Shown here piece by piece: positions 1 through 9,320 of a DNA stretch of 64,000 nucleotides (position 1 is the first letter of the stretch; each line of letters begins with the position of its first letter). The stretch spans positions 21,451 to 85,450 of the forward strand of contig JARLGU010000010.1 of the NCBI GenBank assembly GCA_031292625.1. The letters run 5' to 3'. The notes under the pieces are model-generated. The model was not told where the DNA came from. It did no database searches and saw only the letters and a program-made list of their open reading frames with translations. Source of the DNA: Capsulimonadaceae bacterium (lineage in GTDB: Bacteria; Armatimonadota; Armatimonadia; Armatimonadales; Capsulimonadaceae). A program made the translations under genes and the position numbers.

Positions 1-467
1 GCAAGGCCGACTCGCTGCCGTTCGCCGCCTGACAGAACGGCTGGCCAGTCGTCCGCGCGGTCGAGCAGGCCAACTTCCGTGAGCGCTTGATCGGCTTCAT
101 CCCTCCAATTGCCTTGGCGGCCAATCCCAACGTTGTCGCGCACCCGTTTCCATGGCAGTAGACGAGCGTCTTGGAACATAACGCGGGCACCGGAGTTCTG
201 CCCCTGCAGAGGCGCTCCGTCGATCAATATTTGCCCCTCGCTGGGCGTCTCAAGGCCGGCAACCAGACGCAAGAGGGTACTCTTGCCGCACCCGCTTTTG
301 CCGATCAGCGCGACAAACTGACCGTAGGGTATGGCAAAGTCGACTGCGCTCAAGACAGGCGACGCGCCAAAGCTTTTGTTCACGCTCTTGAGAACGACGT
401 GGTTGGGCTGTTCTCGTGGAATTGGCGGATTCGAGCCGCCATTTAGGACTGGTAAGCGGGCTGCCAT
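1..467 (-). CDS. ABC transporter ATP-binding protein, nitrate/sulfonate/taurine type (3' end outside window)
   Basis: This is the ATPase of an importer and runs off the left edge, so only its N-terminal half (about 155 residues) is visible. Reading the minus strand from the ATG at 465-467 gives a Walker A motif GKSGCGKST, a Q-loop region MFQDARLLPWKRV and the signature LSGGERQRVGLA close to the edge. The Q-loop followed by LLPW is typical of the SsuB/TauB/NrtD group. The start lies 25 bases inside the 3' end of the permease gene, so the two are probably translationally coupled. The shorter ATG at 440-442 is in another frame and soon stops. The Walker B motif and H-loop are outside the window. 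Confidence 0.9.
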   Translation of the reverse strand, partial: MAARLPVLNGGSNPPIPREQPNHVVLKSVNKSFGASPVLSAVDFAIPYGQFVALIGKSGCGKSTLLRLVAGLETPSEGQILIDGAPLQGQNSGARVMFQDARLLPWKRVRDNVGIGRQGNWRDEADQALTEVGLLDRADDWPAVLSGGERQRVGL

Positions 468-1246
468 TTCAGCAAGACCCTTTCTAGCAATCGCGCCATT
501 GCGTCCGCCGCCTTGCCAAGCACCGCGTAGACCACAATCCCTAAAAGAACGACGTCGGTTTGCATGAAGTCGCGCGCGTTCATTGTGATGTATCCGATCC
601 CCGAGTCTCCCGCGATGGTTTCGGCTACGATCAGGGTTAACCACATCAAGCCGAGGGCATAACGAACCCCGACCAACACCGATGGCATTGCGCCCGGGAG
701 GATGACGTTCCAAAACAGCGACCAAGATTTGACGCCGTAGACCGATGCCATCTCGCGCAGCGCGGGGTCGATCGAGCGAACTCCGTGAAACGTGTTCAAA
801 TAGATTGGGAAGAAAACGCCGAGCGTCACCAGGAACAGCTTCGCTGGTTCTCCAATTCCGAACCACAGAATTACCAACGGGATAAGCGCCAGATGCGGGA
901 TGTTGCGCAGCATTTGAACTGAGCTGTCCAGGAGAGTTTCGGCTATCCGCGAAAGTCCGTTGAGGAGACCAAGCAGAAAACCTATGCCCCCGCCGATCAA
1001 GAAACCGAGGCCGGCGCGCTCGGAGCTGATGGCTATCGCGCTTTGCAGTTGGCCGTTATGCCAAAGACGTTCCCCGGCGGCGAAAACGACGCTGGGAGCC
1101 GGCAGGATGCGCGATGAGATGACTCCGTGCACTGCGAGCAGTTGCCACGAAATGATCGCAACCGCTGGAACGCTCCATGAGAGCAGCAGGTGAACGATGG
1201 CGTTCTCTGATCTGTTTCGAGAATTGCGATTTGCGGTGCTTGTCAT
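443..1246 (-). CDS. ABC transporter permease, SsuC/TauC-like
   Basis: Inner-membrane permease of the same importer, 267 residues from the chosen ATG at 1244-1246. It is hydrophobic with about six membrane segments and carries the cytoplasmic coupling loop typical of BPD_transp_1 proteins (residues around GVRSIDPALREMASVYG, then the WNVILPGAMPSVLVGVR region). The frame extends upstream to 1321, but that would overlap the binding-protein gene by about 60 bases and add a basic, non-conserved tail; starting at 1246 leaves a 13-base gap instead. Family length of about 260 agrees. Gene order is binding protein, permease, ATPase. Substrate is inferred: aliphatic sulfonate, taurine or a similar organosulfur anion; nitrate is less likely. 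Confidence 0.88.
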   Translation of the reverse strand: MTSTANRNSRNRSENAIVHLLLSWSVPAVAIISWQLLAVHGVISSRILPAPSVVFAAGERLWHNGQLQSAIAISSERAGLGFLIGGGIGFLLGLLNGLSRIAETLLDSSVQMLRNIPHLALIPLVILWFGIGEPAKLFLVTLGVFFPIYLNTFHGVRSIDPALREMASVYGVKSWSLFWNVILPGAMPSVLVGVRYALGLMWLTLIVAETIAGDSGIGYITMNARDFMQTDVVLLGIVVYAVLGKAADAMARLLERVLLKWQPAYQS

Positions 1247-1259
1247 GGGCTTGCCACGT

Positions 1260-2276
1260 TTATTGCTTAGCGGGAAGGGGCGAAATGGAATGTGACGGCG
1301 TCGAGAAATCGTATACCGCATCCTTCACAGTGATGCTTTTCGGAAGGAGAGCGATTCTGTGAAACATGTCGGCCAACTCTTGCTGGCGAGCCACGGCGCT
1401 TGACGTTACTGGACCTTCGCCGAAAGTGCGGTGGGAGATGACGACCTCGAGTGTTGGAACATCGATTCCGAGATCCGGCGACATCAACTTCGCGACCGCG
1501 AGCTTGTGCGACGCGATATACGTGTCCGCATCGCGAAGCTGTCGCAGAACGACCTTAACGACCTCTGGATGCTCGCGAACAAAGTCGGTTTGTCCGATAT
1601 AGAACTCCCGGTCCGCCATCAGACCTGTCCCGTCCTGAAGGACGCGGGCGCGCCCATCGCGAAGAACCGACGTGTAATAGGGATCCCAGATGACCCACGC
1701 ATCGATGCTTCCCTGTTCAAAGGCGGCGCGCGCGTCCGGCGGCTCCAGATACTTAATGTGAACGTCGTCCGTCGTGAGCCCAGCCTCTTTTAGAGCGCTG
1801 ATCAATAAGCAATGAGACGTCGTCCCCTTAACGATTGCGACGGACTTGCCCTTCAGGCCGGCGAGTGTCCGAATACTGGATGTTTTCGGAACGAGGATTG
1901 CGAGCGCCTGAGGGCTCGGGCCTTCCATGCCGACGTATACGAACGGTACGCCGCTTGCCTGAGCGATGAGCGGGGGAGGCTCTCCGACGTGTCCGATGTC
2001 GATCTTGCCGGCATTCAGCGCCTCGATGAGGGGCGGTCCGGCCTGGAACTGGCGCCAGACGACGGTATAACCAAGAGGTCTGAGCGCTTCCTCAAGCTTG
2101 CCGCTCGACTTGAGGATGCGAAACGTACCGAATGCTTGGTAGCCGATATTGACGACATGCTGATCGCCTGACGAGGCAAACTGGCCGGCTCGACGGCTGC
2201 ACCCGAATAGGGCCCCAAGAGCAACCGTTGTCGCAAGAAGGACACCGCAAAATCGCAATGATGTGTTGATGTTCAC
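1260..2276 (-). CDS. Aliphatic sulfonate-type ABC transporter substrate-binding lipoprotein
   Basis: Periplasmic binding component, 338 residues from the GTG at 2274-2276. The N-terminus is a lipoprotein-like signal: a hydrophobic stretch ending in LGALFGC, with Cys as the likely lipidated residue. The mature part matches the SsuA/NMT1 fold, with NIGYQAFGTFRILKSSGKL near the start and GEPPPLIAQASGVPFVYVG in the middle; the latter resembles the SsuA ligand-pocket segment. A longer frame begins with a TTG at 2336, but that would put a polar tail ahead of the signal peptide. No strong ribosome-binding site marks either start, so the N-terminus is uncertain. It is the first gene of the importer operon. 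Confidence 0.87.
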   Translation of the reverse strand: MNINTSLRFCGVLLATTVALGALFGCSRRAGQFASSGDQHVVNIGYQAFGTFRILKSSGKLEEALRPLGYTVVWRQFQAGPPLIEALNAGKIDIGHVGEPPPLIAQASGVPFVYVGMEGPSPQALAILVPKTSSIRTLAGLKGKSVAIVKGTTSHCLLISALKEAGLTTDDVHIKYLEPPDARAAFEQGSIDAWVIWDPYYTSVLRDGRARVLQDGTGLMADREFYIGQTDFVREHPEVVKVVLRQLRDADTYIASHKLAVAKLMSPDLGIDVPTLEVVISHRTFGEGPVTSSAVARQQELADMFHRIALLPKSITVKDAVYDFSTPSHSISPLPAKQ

Positions 2277-2459
2277 GCTGAAGGAAGGCTTCCAATTTCT
2301 CGATGGGAATAATGGGGATGGCGTCTCCCGGCGCAAGTATACCTCGCGGCATATGGTCTTTGCCAGGATATCGGCTCAGGAAACAAGTTCGCACTTTACG
2401 CGAACAATACCTGCGCGTTGCGATAAGTCTTTCAGCGCAGTCGCCAATTCGGCGGGCTC

Positions 2460-3488
2460 CTAACACGCGGCCCTGTACCGTTCGATCAGGTCATCAGGCG
2501 GCGCGAAGCCTTGGAGGCTGATCGGGCGGCGCTCTACGGCGCTTTGATAGACGGCGAGGACGACGGCCCATTCGTGTAGCGATTGGCGCAGGCTCGTCCC
2601 CGGTTCGGCGGCATCGCCGGTAAGCCAGTCGAACATCGCCTGGTGAAAACCGGTTTGAGCAAGTCTATTGTTTGCCGCGAACCCATCCATCCCGCCATAA
2701 TGACCGCCGTCATATGCGCCGTCCCCCACGATTTCCCAGCGGCCAAACTCCTCGAACAGAACGCGCCCCTTGTCGCCGAATGCCGCGATGCGCACGTGCT
2801 GCCAGGTCGTCGACGGATCCCCGGCGCGCGGAGAGATGGTCCCAGATGTCCAGAGGGCCGTCAGACCCGTTTCAAACTCAAGCGCTGCCACGGTCGTGCA
2901 GGGCGCGGGGTGTCCGGGATCGCTCTCATCCCAGCCCGAAGCGTTGGCGAATACGCGCGTAACGGCGGGGTCTCCAATCAGCGATCGACCGTAGTTGAGC
3001 GTGTGCGTTCCCTGGCCGGAAATATTCATCCCCGCGGAAATGTGTAGAAACTCCGGCTTGCCGCAAACGCCGCTGGCGAATGCTCGCTGGCATTTGAGCA
3101 GGTTGGGATGCCAGCGGAGCTGATGACAGACCGCGAATCGCGTCGCGCTCGCGTTACAAAGTACTTGGAGTTGACGCCAGTCCGCGACGCCGGAAGCGAT
3201 CGGCTTCTCGACCGTGCAAAGCGGCACGTCGTGCTCGGAGACGAGCGTCATTAGCTCAATGCGCGTATGCGGCCAGGTGACGATGTGGACGATATCCGGG
3301 CGCTCTCGTTCCAGCATCTCGGCCGCATCCGCATAGGCGCGCAGTCCGTATTTTACGGCAAGCGGGTCGCGGCGCATTGACGACGGCGCGCAGCATGCGA
3401 CCACAGTCGCGTCTCGCAGGTCCCGGTAGGCTTCAATATGGGCTCCGGCGCGCCCTCCGCAGCCGATGATCGCGGCTTTGTATGTCAT
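2460..3488 (-). CDS. Gfo/Idh/MocA family NAD(P)-dependent oxidoreductase
   Basis: Predicted NAD(P)-dependent sugar or inositol dehydrogenase-like enzyme, 342 residues. The N-terminal Rossmann fold begins AAIIGCGGRAGAH, and the conserved EKP motif (CTVEKPIASG) lies near residue 95, as in this family. The ATG at 3486-3488 is preceded by AGGAGG at ideal distance, which rejects the longer frame to 3557. Start and upstream stop overlap as ATGA, so it is translationally coupled to the alcohol dehydrogenase-like gene. Likely role is oxidation or isomerisation of a sugar in the same catabolic route; the exact substrate cannot be read from sequence. Confidence 0.87.
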   Translation of the reverse strand: MTYKAAIIGCGGRAGAHIEAYRDLRDATVVACCAPSSMRRDPLAVKYGLRAYADAAEMLERERPDIVHIVTWPHTRIELMTLVSEHDVPLCTVEKPIASGVADWRQLQVLCNASATRFAVCHQLRWHPNLLKCQRAFASGVCGKPEFLHISAGMNISGQGTHTLNYGRSLIGDPAVTRVFANASGWDESDPGHPAPCTTVAALEFETGLTALWTSGTISPRAGDPSTTWQHVRIAAFGDKGRVLFEEFGRWEIVGDGAYDGGHYGGMDGFAANNRLAQTGFHQAMFDWLTGDAAEPGTSLRQSLHEWAVVLAVYQSAVERRPISLQGFAPPDDLIERYRAAC

Positions 3489-4507
3489 GAGCGGCCTCCT
3501 CGGTCGAACGGATGCAGAATGACCTTGCCGCACTCGCCGGTCACCTGCAGTTCCCATGCTTTCTGCACGGCTTCCATGGGGTAGGTGTGTGTTATCAGCT
3601 TGTTAAGATCGCTGTCGACGCACCGGATCATATGCATCATCTTTTGTGCGTGGCGCAAATTCCAGTGCCAGATCCCGTGGAGCGTCAGGCCATGCGGTAC
3701 CATGTTGTCCAGCTCGATGTGTCCTCCCCAGCCGACGAATGCGACGTGCCCGCGCCGGCGAGTTGCGGCGATTGCAAACTGCTGGGCGGCCGGGATCGCC
3801 GTGCAATCCACGGCCTTATCGACGCCGCGCTCCCCTGTGTGCGCTCGTATTTGCGCCAAAGCGTCCGGGTCTCGCGGATCGATTACGATCTCCGCCCCGA
3901 GTTCCAGCGCCAGTTTCGCGCGATAGGCGTTGCCGTCCACGGCGATCACGCGGGCGCCGCGGAAGCGCGCGTTTATCACGCCGCCCAGGCCGACCGGCCC
4001 GAGCCCGCCGATTAGAACGGTGTCGAACGGGCCGACGGAGAGATGCTCCATCGCGCCAAACGTTGGCCCGAGACCGCAACACGCCATCGACGCATGATCG
4101 TAAGAAATATCGTCGGGGATCGGAAGCAAAAGCCAGTCTTGTTTGATGCAATACTCCGCATAGGTGGCCGTGCCGGTCTCCGAGCCGCAGACTGCCTTGG
4201 GGTCGACGCAATGTTCGCAGTGAATGTAATCGCCCTCCTGGCACAGCGCGCACACGCCGCAAGGATATTGAGGCATTACGACGACCCGGTCGCCCGGCTT
4301 GACGCGTCCCGGCTGCGCGATCTCCACGACTTCTCCCGCGGCTTCGTGTCCCAGACAATTGCTAACATCGCCGTGTTGGAAGCTCTTGTATTCAGTGCAC
4401 ATCGGCGCTGAGAGGATTTTGATGAGAGCGAAGTCCGCTCGAATGCGCGGCATCGGCTGGTCGACCAGCGCGCTTCGCAATGGGCCCGTAATGCTTGCTA
4501 CTCGCAT
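3485..4507 (-). CDS. Zinc-dependent medium-chain alcohol/polyol dehydrogenase
   Basis: MDR-superfamily dehydrogenase of 340 residues. Catalytic-zinc ligands are visible in APMCTE and GHEAAGEV. The structural-zinc lobe is the cysteine cluster CGVCALCQEGDYIHC. The Rossmann nucleotide motif is GGLGPVGLG, roughly residues 165-173. The start is the ATG at 4505-4507, preceded by AAGGAC; the frame runs on to 4591 but lacks homology there. It shares an ATGA overlap with the downstream Gfo/Idh/MocA gene and diverges from an AraC-type regulator, so the pair is probably a small inducible sugar-oxidation operon. Sorbitol, threonine or galactitol-type substrates are all possible. Confidence 0.88.
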   Translation of the reverse strand: MRVASITGPLRSALVDQPMPRIRADFALIKILSAPMCTEYKSFQHGDVSNCLGHEAAGEVVEIAQPGRVKPGDRVVVMPQYPCGVCALCQEGDYIHCEHCVDPKAVCGSETGTATYAEYCIKQDWLLLPIPDDISYDHASMACCGLGPTFGAMEHLSVGPFDTVLIGGLGPVGLGGVINARFRGARVIAVDGNAYRAKLALELGAEIVIDPRDPDALAQIRAHTGERGVDKAVDCTAIPAAQQFAIAATRRRGHVAFVGWGGHIELDNMVPHGLTLHGIWHWNLRHAQKMMHMIRCVDSDLNKLITHTYPMEAVQKAWELQVTGECGKVILHPFDRGGRS

Positions 4508-4669
4508 GTTGTTGTCCTTGTTAATATCGCATACTTGCCTGCCATAGGCGCGTCGCGGCAATGGCGCCAGACTGCTGTGGCCTGCCGGCACTCTATCATT
4601 CTAGGGCAATCCGCGGACAAATAGCAATGGACTATGTTTGCTCATTCTTGTATAATTCTTTTGCGTACT

Positions 4670-5515
4670 ATGATTATTCCCAATTCGCGTAAGCACCCCG
4701 CAGTTGTCGTCGATCTTATCGGCATGGACACTTCGCACGAGCCCGGCTTTTTCGTCGACCGGCCGCCCCGCAAGGACGACTGGCTTCTGATGTGCTTCCG
4801 GACGCGGTTTTCGATCGTGACTGCGCATGGATTGGAGCAGGGAGCGCCCGGGGACTGCATCCTGCATGCACCGGGGTTTCCTGAATGGCACGGTCCGGCA
4901 GAGGGAGCGCTTGAGGGCTTCCGCAACGACTGGACGCATGTTCACGGCGATGGCGTCGCGGCGCTCATTGAGCGGTATGAGGTGCCGCTCAATCAGCGGA
5001 TACCGACGGGTAACTCTCTGTTTTTGTACGAGGACCTGCAGGCAATCGCGGACGAACAACTGCACCGCGCGTTGTACTGGGAGGATGCGGCCGCCGAGCG
5101 GGTAGGGCGGATGCTGCGTGGCCTCGGGAGGGCGCATGCCGAACTGTCCCGGGCAGGCGAGGCCGGTCCGGGACACGATGAGCAGCGCGATACGTTCATA
5201 AGCGCACGGGCTCGCATTCTCGGTGCGCCGCACGTGCTTTGGACGGTCGCGAGCATGGCCGCGCTAACCGGACTGGGGCCGAACCGGTTTGCTGTTTTGT
5301 ACAATCGGTTCTTTCACGCCAGCCCAGTCAACGATCTGATTCATGCCCGGCTCGCTCAAGCGCAGAGGCTGCTCCTCTCATCGAACGCGACCCTGGAAAA
5401 CATCGCCGAGCAGTGCGGATTCTCCGATGCGCCCTATTTAAGCCGGGTTTTTCGATGCCACATCGGATGCACTCCCGGGCAGTACCGCAGGAGCGGCGTT
5501 CGAGGACGGCGGTAG
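4670..5515 (+). CDS. AraC family transcriptional regulator
   Basis: DNA-binding regulator of about 281 residues with the two-helix-turn-helix AraC domain at the C-terminus. The second helix region is TLENIAEQCGFSDAPYLSRVF followed by the typical GCTPGQYRR. The N-terminal part is a probable ligand-sensing domain. The frame also contains an ATG at 4634, but a TATAAT box at 4651-4656 lies between the two ATGs, so transcription starting near 4663 would leave only 4670 usable, with a very short leader. It diverges from the dehydrogenase pair and meets the fucosidase gene tail-to-tail with only four bases between them. Targets are inferred to be the adjacent sugar genes. Confidence 0.85.
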   Translation: MIIPNSRKHPAVVVDLIGMDTSHEPGFFVDRPPRKDDWLLMCFRTRFSIVTAHGLEQGAPGDCILHAPGFPEWHGPAEGALEGFRNDWTHVHGDGVAALIERYEVPLNQRIPTGNSLFLYEDLQAIADEQLHRALYWEDAAAERVGRMLRGLGRAHAELSRAGEAGPGHDEQRDTFISARARILGAPHVLWTVASMAALTGLGPNRFAVLYNRFFHASPVNDLIHARLAQAQRLLLSSNATLENIAEQCGFSDAPYLSRVFRCHIGCTPGQYRRSGVRGRR

Positions 5516-5519
5516 GGAT

Positions 5520-6785
5520 CTACTCTTCCGTCTGATAAAGGGCCGCGTCGCGCAAGGTCCAGGCCCCATCGGCTTCCAGGATGCGGACGTGCACCTTCTT
5601 GGCGCGAATAAGCGGAAATGCGCAGATCGCCTTATGACCGACGTTGCGGCCTTCCCATACGGGAATCGGCGCGCTGTGCGGAAAGCCTTCGACCTCTATG
5701 GCAAACCGGCGGATGTGCTCTCCGGCGGTCAGGTCTTCTTGGACGATGACGTGATCCAGCCGGGTCGTGCCGGGAAATGTCCAGGAGACGCAATCGCTGC
5801 TGACCTCGGCATCCGCAAGCGTGACGATCGGCTTAGCGAAGCGGCGTCGCAATTCGGCGGCAAGCCCCTTGATTCGTGCGGAATCCAGGTCGGGAAATAC
5901 GCCCCGCCGGTCCGGCCCGATGTTCATCAGAAGATTGGCCCCGCGTCCGACCGTTCGGTAGTAAATGCCGAGAAGCTCGGAGACCGTCTTCACGGTGTGC
6001 TCGTCCTGGTCGCTGTAGAACCAGTTCACATCGCGCATCATGCAATCGGATTCCGCGCTTAGCCAGATCGGACCGGAGGCAAGTTTCTCCTTCTCGGTCG
6101 TGTTAACGGAAAAGTCGAGGGAATCAACCGTGTTCCAGAGCGGCCATGGACCGATGCCCGCCTCGTTGCCGATCCAGCGGAAGTTCGGATCGCCCATGTT
6201 GAAGATCAAGATCTCGGGCTGCATCTGGCGGATTGCCGACGTGATGCGCGGCCAATCGTAATTATGCCCTTCCGAGCCGCATCCGTCGAACCAGAGGATG
6301 TCGATTTTGCCGTAGGGTTCAAGGATCTCGCTGATCTGGCCAATAAAGTAGTCGTCGTACGCCTTTGGATCCGCATAATTGGAGCCTGATGCGTCTGCCG
6401 GGGAATAGTAGAGGCCGACCTTGAGCCCGTGGCGCCGGCAGGCATCGACATAGTCGCGGACGACATCGCCCTTTCCGTTTCGCCATGGCGAGCGGGCAAC
6501 CGAGAAATCGGTGTATTTTGACGGCCAGTTCGCAAAGCCATCGTGGTGCTTGGCGGTGAGGACCATGTATTTCGCGCCGGCGTCCACGGCAGTCCGCGCC
6601 CACTGGTCGCAATCGAGCTCCGACGGGTTGAACGTTTTCGCGTCCATCGGTTTGCCGTCCCAATCCCGGTGGCCCTCATTGAACGTGCGTACGCCGAAGT
6701 GAACGAAAATGCCGAACTCCCAATCCTGGTACTCAAGCTGCCGGACAGTTGGGATAGCGGTGGGGACGGGGGATGTGTAGGTCAC
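5520..6785 (-). CDS. Alpha-L-fucosidase, GH29
   Basis: Retaining fucosidase of 421 residues that would release L-fucose from plant or microbial glycans such as fucosylated xyloglucan. Family signatures include WEFGIFVHFGVRTF near the N-terminus, TAKHHDGFANWPSKYTDF, and the nucleophile region DILWFDGCG. A GTG at 6783-6785 is preceded by AGGAG eight bases upstream, which makes it a better start than the TTG at 6812. No clear signal peptide is seen, so it may act inside the cell on imported oligosaccharides. The gene stands alone on its strand, facing the AraC regulator. Confidence 0.92.
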   Translation of the reverse strand: MTYTSPVPTAIPTVRQLEYQDWEFGIFVHFGVRTFNEGHRDWDGKPMDAKTFNPSELDCDQWARTAVDAGAKYMVLTAKHHDGFANWPSKYTDFSVARSPWRNGKGDVVRDYVDACRRHGLKVGLYYSPADASGSNYADPKAYDDYFIGQISEILEPYGKIDILWFDGCGSEGHNYDWPRITSAIRQMQPEILIFNMGDPNFRWIGNEAGIGPWPLWNTVDSLDFSVNTTEKEKLASGPIWLSAESDCMMRDVNWFYSDQDEHTVKTVSELLGIYYRTVGRGANLLMNIGPDRRGVFPDLDSARIKGLAAELRRRFAKPIVTLADAEVSSDCVSWTFPGTTRLDHVIVQEDLTAGEHIRRFAIEVEGFPHSAPIPVWEGRNVGHKAICAFPLIRAKKVHVRILEADGAWTLRDAALYQTEE

Positions 6786-7146
6786 GGAAGAATCTCCTGA
6801 GTTAGCTTGCAAAGCCGTGTGTTGGCTTTACATACGCCGGGGCTTCTTGGATAACCTTCTCGAATTTTAAGTAGTTAGATAGTATCCACGCCGGAAGAAC
6901 GAACGTCTTTTGCGCATCTTCCCCGCTTTTCATTCACGACGCCGGTCTCAAAACCGGAACCGGTAGTTGAAGATACCGATCGACCGCTTGAGGCGATTCG
7001 TGAATACAAACGTAACGTAACGCCGGACGCATCGTTGTCGAGATCCTTGAGCCCCGAGAATCTCGGCCGGCAGCACGGATAGCAACAAAAGAGCAAGGGC
7101 CGCGACATTGTCGCGGCCGGTATCGTGATCGCTCATGACACGAGGG
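6786..7146. other. Intergenic region between pilin and fucosidase genes
   Basis: This 360-base stretch holds no convincing gene. It contains the upstream region of the fucosidase gene and, near 7098-7118, a terminator hairpin for the pilin gene. A short complementary pair, AAAGCC and GGCTTT separated by seven bases (about 6818-6836), lies in the fucosidase leader. Minus-strand frames of 62 to 77 codons here lack ribosome-binding sites and run through the terminator hairpin. Confidence 0.6.
7086..7118 (-). terminator. Rho-independent terminator after the DUF1559 pilin gene
   Basis: Perfect nine-base arms GGCCGCGAC (7098-7106) and GTCGCGGCC (7110-7118) enclose a three-base loop. On the minus strand the hairpin is followed by a T-rich run (CTTGCTCTTTTG). 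It lies about 30 bases after the stop codon of the pilin gene. Confidence 0.75.
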
Positions 7147-7995
7147 TTAATAGTACGTATTGGCCGTACCTAGCAGGTTGTCGTCGGGATAGTAGTTGAG
7201 CCCATTCGATTGCGGCCCATATATGTAATTCGTATAGCCCCAGGATGAGCAAGGCAGATTCGTGTTGCTGGTGCTGCTGACCACGCCTTGTTGTCCGACC
7301 GTTGCCAGGAACCACTTGACATGTCCGTCGGCGAGCGCATAGTTGGCGCCGCCCGAGTGGCGAATTGCCGCGACCGCGGCGTCGCACGCGGGGTTCCCGG
7401 TAGAGACCGCTGTGCCGCTGAGTATGCGCGCGGTCTCCCAGTCGCTGGCGCTGGCCACGTTGGTGCCGTTGCCGGGGTTGAAAACCAAGCACCGGTCAGT
7501 CTGATTGATTATGCTGGTCACGCTGTTTGCTCCGGTGCTTGTTGTCGTATTGCCGCCAAGTGCGTCTGCGAAAACAACCGTCGAGCCTGGGAACGGTATC
7601 GTGGAAATGACGCGCGGCGGAAACGTGGAGATGCCGGTGTCCATTGCCACGTACGTGTTGTACGTGTAGTCCAGGACGCTGCCCGCAAGCCCCTGGCTCG
7701 GGCAGGTGAACACGGATTTGCTCTTGATGTAGGGGTAGATCGCGTAACACCAGTTGAACAGAACCGGCGATGCGGAAGAAACACCCGATCGCGTCGGGAC
7801 CGCCATCTCGTCGTAGTCCTGCGAATACTGCAGGTCGGCCAAAATGATCTGCTTCAAGTTGCTCGCACACGTCGATTGCCGCGCCTTCTCTCTGGCCGTC
7901 GCAAATACGGGAAATAGAATCGCAGCGAGAATCGCTATGATGGCTATAACTACGAGAAGTTCGATTAATGTAAATCCTTGATGTTTTTCTTTCAT
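7147..7995 (-). CDS. DUF1559 (H-X9-DG) type IV pilin-like protein
   Basis: Pseudopilin-like protein of 282 residues. The type III signal is MKEKHQG followed by FTLIELLVV, with cleavage expected after Gly7 and Glu at +5 of the mature protein. The hydrophobic helix continues through [18 protein letters not shown]. The C-terminal domain carries the H-X9-DG box ([18 protein letters not shown]). The ATG at 7993-7995 is preceded by GGAGGAGG, so the frame extending to 8043 is rejected. It begins 31 bases after the oligogalacturonate lyase gene and is probably the last gene of the GH106-like/PL22 operon. It resembles the pilin at 34.9 kb most closely, including a C-terminal WGYTN stretch. Confidence 0.92.
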   Translation of the reverse strand: MKEKHQGFTLIELLVVIAIIAILAAILFPVFATAREKARQSTCASNLKQIILADLQYSQDYDEMAVPTRSGVSSASPVLFNWCYAIYPYIKSKSVFTCPSQGLAGSVLDYTYNTYVAMDTGISTFPPRVISTIPFPGSTVVFADALGGNTTTSTGANSVTSIINQTDRCLVFNPGNGTNVASASDWETARILSGTAVSTGNPACDAAVAAIRHSGGANYALADGHVKWFLATVGQQGVVSSTSNTNLPCSSWGYTNYIYGPQSNGLNYYPDDNLLGTANTYY

Positions 7996-8026
7996 TTTCA
8001 GCCTCCTCCAATTCGGAGTGCCGCCG

Positions 8027-9292
8027 CTAATGCGATGGCTCACGATCGACGCTTACTGCATAGACCTGGTTCATGCCGGTCCAGTTTGCCATGAAGAACA
8101 CCCATTTGTTGTCCGCCGAGAGCGAGACGTTCGGTTCCGCGCGCACGAAGTTGTGACCGGTGAGGTCGCACAGAGGCTCCGTCCGAAGAGTGCCGTCCGT
8201 TTGCGGGTAGAGCAGGTGGATCATCGGATGCTTGTTGCCGCCGTCGCCATCCGCCGCGAAGAACGACCCGTCGTGCGAGATATTGTAGTGCACCGAATAC
8301 TGGTCCCCAACAATCGGATAGCTCGTGTCGTGGCCTCCCGAGAGCGGATGTCCGGTCAGCATCCGGGCCTTGCCGTCGAAGTAGTCGAACCAAATTGTTT
8401 GCCCACTCGGAGACCAGAACTCGTGTCCGCGATATTCGCGGTCCGTTCCGCGCGGGCAGACGTCGGTCAAGCCCGTGCCGTCGGCGCGTATGTTCCAGAT
8501 GCGCTCAACCTTGTTCCAGGGACCCTCATGCGCAAACATCAGCGTGGCTGGGTCGGTAGGCGAGAATTGAACGTGATTGAACCAATCGTTGCCCCGATGG
8601 ATCACGGTCAGCTTGCCGGTGGCGATGTCGACGGTAAACACAAGCGTGGGAAGATGCGCCTCATAGGCTTGCGCAATCTGCTGTCCTCTCTTGCCGCCGG
8701 CATCCTTGACGGATTTGAAGATCGCGGTGACTCCATTCGTGTTCGCGCCGGCAATCAACGTGTCGTCGGCGTTCGCGCTCAGCCCCGCAAGGCTTTCGCC
8801 GGTCAGGTCCCAGTCGCCGGGAATCTGTGCGATCGTCCGCGTTTGAAGCGTGTCTATATTGGTTGCGAGGATCTTGTCGCCCGCGACGTAGTAGACGACC
8901 GGCCTTTTGCGGCTAACGGCGGCAAAACCGAGGAGCTTCGCCGCGAGATCGGTTAGGCGCGTGATTGTGCCCTCGCCCATCGGTTGGCGGTTCGATATAT
9001 CGATGGAATAGAGCGCGCCTGCGTGTGCGAAAACCAGCTTGTCGCCCGCTGGCGTTAGAGCATGTTGGTGGAAATAGAGCACGCCCGAGCCGCCTTTGGG
9101 GAAGCGGGAAAGCAATACGACTCGGTGACCGGTTGTAGCGTCGACCCATGACGTCGCCGTCATGCGCGCGTCGTTTTCAGCCCCCAACGCGTAGCCGCCG
9201 ATGAGCGTGAGCGCGACCGCTGCGCTTACCAAGCGCCGCGCGAAGCGGGCGAGAAATGTGGTCCTTATGCTTGAGATCGTCAATCCGTTCAT
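8027..9292 (-). CDS. Oligogalacturonate lyase-like protein, PL22
   Basis: 421-residue beta-propeller enzyme expected to split unsaturated or short oligogalacturonides from pectin by beta-elimination. The sequence has the PL22 look: [17 protein letters not shown] near residue 74, then [21 protein letters not shown] and [19 protein letters not shown], where conserved His residues would bind the metal. A probable signal peptide ([15 protein letters not shown]) suggests export, unlike many cytoplasmic PL22 enzymes. AAAGGA lies just upstream of the ATG. It sits between the GH106-like gene and the pilin gene in one operon. Assignment is by motif recognition; the lyase activity is not proven. Confidence 0.85.
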   Translation of the reverse strand: MNGLTISSIRTTFLARFARRLVSAAVALTLIGGYALGAENDARMTATSWVDATTGHRVVLLSRFPKGGSGVLYFHQHALTPAGDKLVFAHAGALYSIDISNRQPMGEGTITRLTDLAAKLLGFAAVSRKRPVVYYVAGDKILATNIDTLQTRTIAQIPGDWDLTGESLAGLSANADDTLIAGANTNGVTAIFKSVKDAGGKRGQQIAQAYEAHLPTLVFTVDIATGKLTVIHRGNDWFNHVQFSPTDPATLMFAHEGPWNKVERIWNIRADGTGLTDVCPRGTDREYRGHEFWSPSGQTIWFDYFDGKARMLTGHPLSGGHDTSYPIVGDQYSVHYNISHDGSFFAADGDGGNKHPMIHLLYPQTDGTLRTEPLCDLTGHNFVRAEPNVSLSADNKWVFFMANWTGMNQVYAVSVDREPSH

Positions 9293-9320
9293 CTGTCCTT
9301 TATCCCCTACGCTTTATTGT

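Noticed and set aside
443..1321. Longer permease frame starting at 1321
   Set aside because: It would overlap the binding-protein gene by about 60 bases and adds a non-conserved basic tail; the ATG at 1246 fits family length.
6875..7136. Minus-strand frames of 62-77 codons between the fucosidase and pilin genes
   Set aside because: They lack ribosome-binding sites, are not protein-like throughout and run across the pilin terminator.
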